Assembly (NCBI GenBank): GCA_028821605.1
Contig: JAPPFM010000059.1
Coordinates: forward strand, 310,001-374,000
Origin: Candidatus Poribacteria bacterium
GTDB taxonomy: Bacteria > Poribacteria > WGA-4E > WGA-3G
Length of the DNA: 64,000 nucleotides
Direction: 5' to 3'
In this document: positions 44,185-53,000 of the stretch, piece by piece
How positions within the stretch are numbered: position 1 is the first letter of the stretch
How the letters are laid out: the number at the start of each line of letters is the position of its first letter
Notes under the pieces: model-generated
Seen by the model: only the letters and a program-made list of their open reading frames with translations
What the model was told of the DNA's origin: nothing
The model's database searches: none
Translations under genes and position numbers: made by a program

Positions 44185-47100
44185 TTAATCATCATCACCG
44201 GTTTCGCTAATCTCCGACTCAATAGGTGAGACCTCTAAGTTCTGGAAACCAGAGAATCCACTCCCTGCTGGAATAAGTCTACCGAGAATAACGTTTTCTT
44301 TCAGCCCGAAGAGTCTATCGGTCTGTCCACCAACAGCGGCATCCGTTAGGACTTTCGTCGTCTGCTGGAAGGATGCGGCGGAGATGAAACTATCCGTGCT
44401 CAAGGAGGCTTTACTAATGCTCTGGAGAATAGGTTCACCAGTAGCAGGCGTGCCCCCCTTTTCCACGATTTCACTGTTGATACGTTCAAATTGCCTGCGT
44501 TGCACTTCATCGTTCGGATAGAAGTTCGTGTCGCCGGGGTCAGTGATACGGATTTTGGTCAGCATCTGCCGCACGATCGCTTCAACGTGTTTATCGTTGA
44601 TAGCACCGTTCGGATAGACCTTCTGAACTTCATCAACGAGATATGACCAGACCGCCTCTTCACCTTCAACAGACACCCCTTCAATGGTAGTACGTCCGAT
44701 ACTCAAAATATCGTGCGGATTGAGAAAACCGTCGGTGAGAGGTTCACCAGCATTCACCCAATCCCCCTCAGCAACGCGTCGCTTCTCATCAGGAATCTGG
44801 TAGACGCGACTCTGGTATCCCTCATGTTCAATGCGGTAGGCAGGAATACCTGACTTCGTGCCAGCAGATCGGACATAACCTTCGATCTCAGCAATTTGAG
44901 CGGCACTCTCGCGTTTCGGACGACGCGCTTCAAACAACTCAGTGACACGCGGAATACCCACAACAATGTCGAGGTTTGCTGTCCTTTCATGGAGTTCCGC
45001 AAGCGCATCTCCCTTCCGAATGCTATCACCTTCCGATAAAGAGAAGGAGTAGTCGGCAGGAATAACATGCGGCACACGGCTTCCATCCGCTGTTTCCACC
45101 TCAATACGCATCCGCAAGGTAAGTTCATCGACTTCAAACCCAGGGAACTTTGCTTTCGCGTTCTCGTAGTCTTCTGATGACAATTCATCATCGACAGCAT
45201 ACGAACAATTTGGGTGATGGACTTCAGTGACAGTGTGGGTCACCTGCAAGTTCGCCTTGTCAATGACACGGAATTCTTTCGAGGTCAGAATCGTACCGGG
45301 TTCAAGCTGCTCATCAACATCTCGCTTGTCCTCAAGGACTCGGTGGACAAGTTCAACATCAAATCCCTTGAACTGCCGATGAAACGCCTTATATTCCTTG
45401 TCAGTTAGTTCGGCACCAACCTCTAAATTCAATTCAGGATGATGTACACTAACGACATGGTAGTGGCTCGTGACCTTTTCCACCAATGTGGGATCCGTTT
45501 TCCGGTGCGCCTTATACTCAATTTCGGTAAGACGTTGACCCGCTTCTAACGCCGTGGTGCCATCTTCGATGTGTGTCACTTCATAATGACGATTAACTTC
45601 CAATCCCTTATACTGTCGGCGATTCGCAGATGATTCCTTCTGGGTCAAAAGTTCGCCAACTTCCAATGGACAGTCAGGATGATTAACAGCCGTAACACGA
45701 TATAAGCGTTCCGCCTCAAAGCTGCCAGCGGTGCTCTCACTCTGAGACGTAATGAACCCCGGATAACGCTCACCAAACTGTTTTGCCTCGTTGTCGCTAA
45801 TCAGATCCCCTGGCTTGAGCGGACAGTCAGGATGGTAAACCTGCGTTATACGGTGTCGTAACCTTTGGGCATCGAAACCTGTAAACCGCTTACGTGCTCG
45901 CGTTAAGGCTGTCCCGCTTAACTCTTCACCGATTTCAAACGGACATTCGGGATGATACAAAGTCGTCACAAAGTGTCTTTCAACATCCTGCTTCTCAACT
46001 TTAAATGCGCGTTCAAGCTGCTGATACTCCGTGCGGGCATCTTCGTATTCACGCGCCGTTAACGTCTGTCCAACAGCAAATTCGGCAACTTCTGTATTAA
46101 CAACGTAAACAGGCTTTGTATCCACCTCAAACGGATTAAGCAATGGCGCGATTTTCTCCGGTTCAATTTCGTCTCCTACCTTAAATCCGAAGTCTTTGCT
46201 TGTTTTTTTATCTATCTCAGTTATACAATACACACGCTTAAAACTCGCATCGCGCCCAGAGGCTTCGTCTTCTCCGTTATCAGTGCGTTCAGGAGAAGCA
46301 TTACCTTGGGTTGCCGTAAGGTTCTCAACAGCAATACGCTCACCTGTTTCAGCATTCAAGTAGTGCCATTCTCCCTCAATCCCCTGACGGATATCTGCTT
46401 TCAATTGCTCTATCTCTTCCTCAGTCAGTTCCGTACCAGTGGTCAGGGAGAGTTTAGGATGTTGCACCCGCGTCACACGGTATTTTGGCGTTACAAACCT
46501 CTGAAATCCATAATCCATCTGTGCCTTGATATATTCTGCCTGTGACAGTCGATCACCGACCTTCAAGTCGCAGCCGTTATCTGAGACAGCTGTGATTTCA
46601 TACAGCCACGTCTTCGTATCAAAGCCTTTATAACGTTCGGCATTTTCCGTATACTGCTTTTCACTGAGCAATTCACCTTCACGCAATTGACACTCGGGGT
46701 GATTAACCTGTTCTACCTTGTAGGCGGGTCCATCAAGATTTGCCCTGTTTTCAGTAGCTACCCAGAGTCCACCCTCTTTTTCGACCGTCCGTCCCGGTTG
46801 GAAATCTCGGAAATGTATAGTGCCACTCACCTTAGACAGAATTCTGCGCTGTCTCGCCTCCGAAACGTCTTCAACAGCACCGCCGGTGTGGAACGTCCGC
46901 ATGGTGAGCTGCGTGCCGGGTTCACCGATAGATTGTGCAGCAATAATACCGACCGCTTCACCAACATTGACGAGGTCATTCGTCGTTAAATCGTTACCAT
47001 AGCATTTTGAGCAAACGCCTTCATTAGCTTGACAGGTAAGCACGGAACGTACTTTCACCACTTTTATACTGAGCGCGTCAATCTGGTCTGCCATCTGTGC

Positions 47101-49866
47101 GGAGATAACAGTATCTGCTGAAACAAGCAGATCGCCGGTCTCTGGATTGAGGATATCCTCACCAGCAGTGCGTCCGCTGATCTTAAAGGCGAGGTCGCCT
47201 CCCTCTGTCGCAAACTTTTGGATGTTGTTCAGCGTACCGCAATCCTCAACAGTAACACGGACATCCTGAGCAACATCTACAAGTTTTCGGGTAAGGTATC
47301 CAGATGCAGCGGTTTTCATCGCCGTATCAACCAAACCTTTACGCGACCCGTAGGTAGAGTTGAAATAGTCAAGCACATCCAAACCGTCGCGATAAGATGT
47401 CGTAATTGGTGGAATGAGGATTTCGCCGCTCTGTTTCGCCTTCAACCCAATAACCGCACTGATTTGCGTAAACGGATTTTTCCGTGCGCGCGCACCACTA
47501 TCCGCCATGATATGTACTGGGCTGAAGCCTTCCACCGTCCCGTCAGCCACCTCTTCCCCATAGGGATCAACATACGGATGAATCTTCCGTGGGTCACCTC
47601 GCTCAACAAGGGATGTCTCTATCTGGGGCAGGTCAGAGAACATTGTGTTCTCTACTTCCGTAATCGCATCCAACCAGATACGAATCTGTTCGTTTTCATG
47701 CTCTTCGCGTTCGGTTGTCGCGGCACCATCAAGGAGGGAACCAATTTGTTCCCGCGCCTCATTCAGCAATTCGTCCCGATTGTCAGGTGTAATGTAATCC
47801 GTGATACCCGGCGAAATGCCACTCAACGTCGCATATTCAAAAGCGAGCTTTTGTACTTTCTCAAGCACCTCGGTTGTGGCGCGGGTGCCCAACTCGTTGA
47901 AACAGCGATGGATTAGATCAGATAATTCCCTTCCCCCAGCTTCGGCATTGAAAAACGGAATATTCTGCTGGGAATGTTCATCTTCCCATTCTAATTCAGA
48001 CGGCAGCACTTCGTTAAAAATAACCCTACCCACTGTGGTGAGAATCGGCTCCGCTGTTTTTCCATTTCCGTTAGATGCACAGAAGAGTTGGATACTGTCG
48101 TGCAGCTTGAGTTGACCTGCTGCATGAGCAATGATCGCCTCTTCTGGATGCGTGTAGCGGCGGTGATGCCACGGTTTTTCACGGAGGGCATCAAAAGCGG
48201 AGGCATCGTCCGTTGTGTATGCGGTATGCAAAAGCATCGCATCCTCAGCATGCTCTGGCAGCTCTTTTGTGAGGAAACTGGGTCCAAGCACCATATCGAG
48301 TTCCGGCACAGCAATCGGATCACCGTGTGAGGGTTTGAGGATGTTATGACTACTGAGCATCAGGAGTTTCGCCTCAGCCTGCGCTTCTACGGTGAGCGGC
48401 ACATGAACCGCCATCTGGTCGCCATCAAAGTCGGCATTGAACGCCTTACAAACAAGTGGCGGAATTCTGATAGACTTGCCCTCTACCAAAACAGGCAAAA
48501 ACGCCTGAATCCCGAGTCGGTGCAACGTCGGCGGACGGTTGAGTAAGACCGGATGATCCGCAATGACTTCCTCTACCACTTCCCACACAGGCGAATTGGA
48601 GTCAACGTGTTCAGCAATATGCTTTGCACGCTTAATCGTTTGCGTATATCCATAAGCTTGAAGTCGTTCAATAATGAACGGCTTAAACAACTCCACTGCC
48701 ATCCGTTTCGGAATTCCGCATTGGTGCAACCCTAATTCGGGTCCGACAACGATAACACTCCGTCCGGAATAGTCAACCCGTTTGCCGAGAAGATTTTGAC
48801 GGAACCGTCCAATCTTACCCTTGAGGACATCGGCAAGGGATTTGAGGGGGCGGTTACCCGGACCGGTGACACGTCTACCGTGCCGTCCATTGTCGAAGAA
48901 GGCATCGACCGCTTCCTGCAGCATCCGCTTCTCGTTTCGGAGAATCACCTCTGGAGAGCGAAGCTGTATCAGTTTACGGAGTCGGTTGTTCCGATTGATG
49001 ACACGGCGATATAGATCGTTGAGATCACTGGTAGCAAAACGTCCACCTTCGAGTGGAACAAGGGGGCGTAAATCTGGCGGAATGACAGGGATAACATCCA
49101 AAATCATCCACTCAGGGCGTTGACCGACCTCCGCAAAGTCAGCCATCTGTTTCAACTGCTTGGCGATCTTAAGCTTCTTCTGATGGCTTGTCGTTTCTTC
49201 TAAGTCTTTGGTTAACTTCTCCATCTCCTCTTCAAGATCAATGCCGCTCAGAATCTCGCGAATGACTTCTGCACCGGTGCCAGCACGAAATCCACCCCAG
49301 TGCTTGTTGCTGTGCTCTATATACTCGATCTCGGTTAACACCTGCCCAGGTTCAAGAGGACAATCCGGATCGGTTACCTCAACAACAATGAACCCTTCAA
49401 AATAGAGTACACGTTCAACATCACGCGAGGAAAGCTCACAGAAAGTACCAATACGAGACGGAATACCTTTGAAGTACCATATATGTGAGACAGGTGCGGC
49501 AAGCTGGATGTAACCGAGTCGGTCCCTACGAACGCGCTGTTGTGTAATTTCAACACCACAGCGGTCGCATATCATCCCTTTATGCTTAATCCGTTTATAC
49601 TTACCACAGTTACACTCCCAGTCCTTTTGTGGTCCAAAGATAGCTTCACAGAAGAGACCCTCAGGTTCAGGACGAAAGGAGCGGTAGTTAATAGTTTCCG
49701 CTTTCTTAACCTCGCCGCAGCTACACGTCCCTTTCTCAGGGCAGATAAAAGGACCATCTGTTGCTTGAGCAGGATTTCGACGTCTACAACTGGTCTGCTT
49801 CGCCTCATCTTTAATTTGATCAGGCGAGGCTATCTTTATGGAGATACTGTCAAATGTCGTATTCAT
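44185..49866 (-). CDS. rpoC: RNA polymerase subunit beta' with a repeat-built trigger-loop insertion
   Basis: At 1893 residues this beta' is about 500 residues longer than the E. coli protein. Core features are intact: zinc ribbon C85/C87/C100/C103, the active-site N-A-D-F-D-G-D at 477-483, the bridge helix near 839-870, the second zinc site C876/C945/C952/C955, the trigger-loop start (QSIGEPGTQLTMRTFHTGG, 978-996) and the C-terminal FQ-TTKVLTDAA region. Between about 1049 and 1580 lies an insertion of some twelve copies of a 35-45 residue motif, at the position occupied by SI3 in proteobacteria. An extra cysteine-rich segment (C27, C42, C48, C50) precedes the GEVKK motif near the N-terminus. 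Transcribed downstream of rpoB after a 184-bp gap. Confidence 0.97.
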   Translation of the reverse strand: MNTTFDSISIKIASPDQIKDEAKQTSCRRRNPAQATDGPFICPEKGTCSCGEVKKAETINYRSFRPEPEGLFCEAIFGPQKDWECNCGKYKRIKHKGMICDRCGVEITQQRVRRDRLGYIQLAAPVSHIWYFKGIPSRIGTFCELSSRDVERVLYFEGFIVVEVTDPDCPLEPGQVLTEIEYIEHSNKHWGGFRAGTGAEVIREILSGIDLEEEMEKLTKDLEETTSHQKKLKIAKQLKQMADFAEVGQRPEWMILDVIPVIPPDLRPLVPLEGGRFATSDLNDLYRRVINRNNRLRKLIQLRSPEVILRNEKRMLQEAVDAFFDNGRHGRRVTGPGNRPLKSLADVLKGKIGRFRQNLLGKRVDYSGRSVIVVGPELGLHQCGIPKRMAVELFKPFIIERLQAYGYTQTIKRAKHIAEHVDSNSPVWEVVEEVIADHPVLLNRPPTLHRLGIQAFLPVLVEGKSIRIPPLVCKAFNADFDGDQMAVHVPLTVEAQAEAKLLMLSSHNILKPSHGDPIAVPELDMVLGPSFLTKELPEHAEDAMLLHTAYTTDDASAFDALREKPWHHRRYTHPEEAIIAHAAGQLKLHDSIQLFCASNGNGKTAEPILTTVGRVIFNEVLPSELEWEDEHSQQNIPFFNAEAGGRELSDLIHRCFNELGTRATTEVLEKVQKLAFEYATLSGISPGITDYITPDNRDELLNEAREQIGSLLDGAATTEREEHENEQIRIWLDAITEVENTMFSDLPQIETSLVERGDPRKIHPYVDPYGEEVADGTVEGFSPVHIMADSGARARKNPFTQISAVIGLKAKQSGEILIPPITTSYRDGLDVLDYFNSTYGSRKGLVDTAMKTAASGYLTRKLVDVAQDVRVTVEDCGTLNNIQKFATEGGDLAFKISGRTAGEDILNPETGDLLVSADTVISAQMADQIDALSIKVVKVRSVLTCQANEGVCSKCYGNDLTTNDLVNVGEAVGIIAAQSIGEPGTQLTMRTFHTGGAVEDVSEARQRRILSKVSGTIHFRDFQPGRTVEKEGGLWVATENRANLDGPAYKVEQVNHPECQLREGELLSEKQYTENAERYKGFDTKTWLYEITAVSDNGCDLKVGDRLSQAEYIKAQMDYGFQRFVTPKYRVTRVQHPKLSLTTGTELTEEEIEQLKADIRQGIEGEWHYLNAETGERIAVENLTATQGNASPERTDNGEDEASGRDASFKRVYCITEIDKKTSKDFGFKVGDEIEPEKIAPLLNPFEVDTKPVYVVNTEVAEFAVGQTLTAREYEDARTEYQQLERAFKVEKQDVERHFVTTLYHPECPFEIGEELSGTALTRARKRFTGFDAQRLRHRITQVYHPDCPLKPGDLISDNEAKQFGERYPGFITSQSESTAGSFEAERLYRVTAVNHPDCPLEVGELLTQKESSANRRQYKGLEVNRHYEVTHIEDGTTALEAGQRLTEIEYKAHRKTDPTLVEKVTSHYHVVSVHHPELNLEVGAELTDKEYKAFHRQFKGFDVELVHRVLEDKRDVDEQLEPGTILTSKEFRVIDKANLQVTHTVTEVHHPNCSYAVDDELSSEDYENAKAKFPGFEVDELTLRMRIEVETADGSRVPHVIPADYSFSLSEGDSIRKGDALAELHERTANLDIVVGIPRVTELFEARRPKRESAAQIAEIEGYVRSAGTKSGIPAYRIEHEGYQSRVYQIPDEKRRVAEGDWVNAGEPLTDGFLNPHDILSIGRTTIEGVSVEGEEAVWSYLVDEVQKVYPNGAINDKHVEAIVRQMLTKIRITDPGDTNFYPNDEVQRRQFERINSEIVEKGGTPATGEPILQSISKASLSTDSFISAASFQQTTKVLTDAAVGGQTDRLFGLKENVILGRLIPAGSGFSGFQNLEVSPIESEISETGDDD
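45127..46722 (-). repeat. RpoC trigger-loop insertion: about 12 degenerate 35-45 aa repeats
   Basis: Repeat starts are at about residues 1049, 1089, 1129, 1213, 1254, 1299, 1338, 1389, 1428, 1469, 1507 and 1544. The consensus is Y-x-V-T-x-V-x-H-P-x-C-P-L-x-x-G-x-x-L-T-x-x-E-Y, six or seven residues, then Y/F-x-G-F. The best copies are 6, 7 and 8 (HPECPFEIGEEL, HPDCPLKPGDLI, HPDCPLEVGELLT). Copies are well diverged in protein and DNA, so this is an old array. Confidence 0.9.
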
Positions 49867-49909
49867 CTTTTTATTTTCCTTTTTTAGCAGTCAGTCGTAA
49901 GAGTTGTCA

Positions 49910-50037
49910 GTTATCAGTACGATTTTTCTGCGAAAAATCTTTCAGGCCCCAGTTACTACATTATGGCGGTTACCTTTCCTGTTACTACCATAAGATACCT
50001 CTTTAACTGAAAACTGAAAGCGCAGCGTACTGATAAC
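49910..50037. repeat. Structured intercistronic element between rpoB and rpoC
   Basis: GTTATCAGTAC (49910-49920) and GTACTGATAAC (50027-50037) are perfect 11-bp inverted repeats enclosing a GATTTTTC-TGC-GAAAAATC hairpin (49921-49939). It shares sequence with the element at 44088-44145. It separates two genes that are usually closely spaced, and could affect processing or relative expression of beta and beta'. Confidence 0.6.
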
Positions 50038-50050
50038 TGATAACTAATTG

Positions 50051-53000
50051 CTATTCTTCATCCGTGTCAAGAGACACATGGAGGCCAAGGGTTTGGAGTT
50101 CACGGACCAAGACTTTGAACGATTCTGGGGTACCGGGCGGATCAGGGTTCAGGCCCTTTACAACGGACTCATAGATTTCCCTTCTGCCGAGAACATCGTC
50201 CGATTTGAGTGTAAGCATTTCCTGGAGCGTATGTGCTGCGCCATAAGCCTCCAGTGCCCAGACCTCCATCTCACCAAGTCGTTGGCCACCGTGCTGCGCC
50301 TTACCACCCAACGGCTGCTGTGTAACGAGAGAATAGGGTCCTGTAGAACGAGCATGCATCTTATCAGCAACGAGGTGATTCAACTTGAGGAAATAAACGT
50401 ATCCGACCGTCACTTCCTGTGCAAACGGTTCACCCGTCCTACCATCAAAGAGGATGCTCTTACCCGTCCGCTTACTGCGCTCCGGGAGATCGGTCCTGCC
50501 GAGCATGTCAAAAATTTCTTCCTCTGTTGCACCATCAAATACAGGAGATTCTACATGAATGCCAAGTTCATGGCACGCCCATCCAAGGTGAATTTCCAAG
50601 ATCTGACCGACGTTCATTCGAGAAGGCACACCCAACGGATTTAGTACCAACTCAACTGGCGTACCATCTGGAAGGTAGGGCATATCCTCGGCAGGTAAAA
50701 TTTTGGCAACAACACCTTTGTTACCGTAGCGACCAGCCATCTTATCTCCAACAGAGATCGGTCGTTTGCTGGCGACATAAACCTTGACGCGTTTGATAAC
50801 ACCCGGTTTCAACTCATCACCCATGTCTAACTGCTGAAGTGCCCGTTCTTTCTCCTCGGTGTAAGTGGCTATTCTGCCTTGCGCCATCTCCTCAACACGC
50901 TGGATGTGTTCCTTGGCATCGGCATCGGTTACACTGATATCTGAGAAGGACAAACTAAACGATTTGCGCGCCTGCTGATAGTCGTCATCAGAAACATAGT
51001 CCCCAACAGACAGCGTACACTCCGGATCAAAGACAGCAGTAACGTGCCAAGTACTATCCGTGTTCAGATTTGTTGTGGTGCGGGTAAGCGACGCTAACTC
51101 ATCCGTAGTGAGTCGTTGACCTGCTGCTATAGGACGTGCGGGAAATTCCTTAGACACCTGCAGATAGTCATTGTCAGAGATTTCCTCTCCCTCAGTCAAT
51201 GGACACTCGGAATCAAAAACTTCTTTAACTTCCCAAAATAACTCGGCTTGCAAACCGGGATAGATTTCACTGAAGTTCGCCCACTCCTGTTCGGTCAGTC
51301 TTTGCGTCTCCACGACAGGACATCCAGCTGCTTCAAGTTGTTCAGCAACCGCGCTCTCAAATTCAGAGCGTTCACGCGGCTGCAAGGCGGTGCTACCTAC
51401 CAACTGATAGAAATCCCAATTATCAGGATCAGCGTCTCCATCGGTTACCAATATCCCAAGTTTTGCCTCCGTTGCGACGAGCATTTCCGAGAGACGATCG
51501 GAAAGATCGCCACCTTCAGTGTCTTCATCGTCAGTGTCAGCACCCTCGCACATCACGACAGCAACTACACTTCCATCGTAACCGCGAAGCACAACATTAG
51601 CATCCTTCACTTGTTCATTTAGAGGTTCTGATTTTTCTAAAAATGGTTCAGCATCTTCCAATAGTGGCTTGCAAACTTCGCCAAGATATTCTTGCGCTGC
51701 ACTGATGACTCCGGACACCGCCTCATCGCGATCGTCTTCAGTTGAAAAATCCAAAGGATGTACCACTATAGTAGGAACCGGATCGGGTATATCGGTTACT
51801 CTATAGCACGCTTCGGCGACAAATGCCTCAATGGCTGTATTTTCGGTTACTGTATGATATGCATCCGCCGTGAAACCGGAAACATAAGCATCTAAAGTCT
51901 CAGCAGTCAAGGTATCACCGGCGTTAGCGAAAGGTTCAACATCAGTGGCCCCGTCAGGACCAATTGTATAAAGTGAATCAGCAAGCTCACATCCGATGAG
52001 TGTGTTGCGAATCTCTTCGATTTTTCGGCGACGGATAGAAGCAGTTTGTTCGCGCCAAGTCTCATCAATCTCCTTGCGTTTCGACTCATACCGCAAGTTG
52101 TCAGCCATCGACACGTTTGAGTCACCTTGTGTCCAACCGCCACGGCGTGACGCACCATCTGGTTTACGGGAAAATACCTTTACGTCAATGACGACACCTT
52201 CAACGCCAGGACGAACGTAAGTCGAAGCGTCCCTCACCTCTTTAACTTTTTCACCAAAGATCGCGCGTAGGAGTTTTTCCTCCGGTCCATATTCGCTTTC
52301 ACCCTTCGGCGTAATTTTTCCTACGAGAATGCTACCCGCACCAACAACACTACCGACGCGAATAATACCCTCTTCATCAAGTTGTGTGAGCCGCTGCTCG
52401 CTAACGTTCGGAATATCACGCGTGATTTCCTCTGGACCCACTTTCGTTTCGCGCGCCTCTACCTCAAATTCCTCAATGTGGATAGAGGTGAAGGTATCCT
52501 CCTTGATGAGTGTCTCACTTATCAGGATAGAGTCCTCATAGTTATGACCACCCCAGGGCATGTAAGCACAGAGGACATTCCGTCCAAGAGCGAGTTCACC
52601 ACCTTCTGTAGATGTACCATCCGCAATCACCTGTCCGGCTTCAACCTCATCACCCACCGCAACGATGGGACGTTGGTGGATACAGGTACCACTGTTACTC
52701 CGTTTGAACGTCTGGAGTTTGTAAACATCGTAGCCCATCTCACTGAAGGTATTCTCACCCTTATCCGCGTGAAGTGCTTCACCCGTATGTATGAGGATTT
52801 CATCAGCCGAGACACTCGTGACAGTGCCAGCACGGGTCGCAGTAATGAGCGCACCCGAATACAACGCAGCGGGTGCTTCCATCCCTGTCCCAACGAGTGG
52901 AGCTTCTGGGCTGATGAGCGGCACAGCCTGACGCTGATGGTTCGCGCCCATCAATGCGCGGTTGGCATCCTCATGCTCGAGAAACGGAACAAGTGCGGCA

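Noticed and set aside
45127-46722. RpoC repeat array considered as a CRISPR-like or tandem DNA repeat
   Set aside because: Units are diverged at DNA level, lie in one continuous coding frame and are recognisable only as protein repeats.
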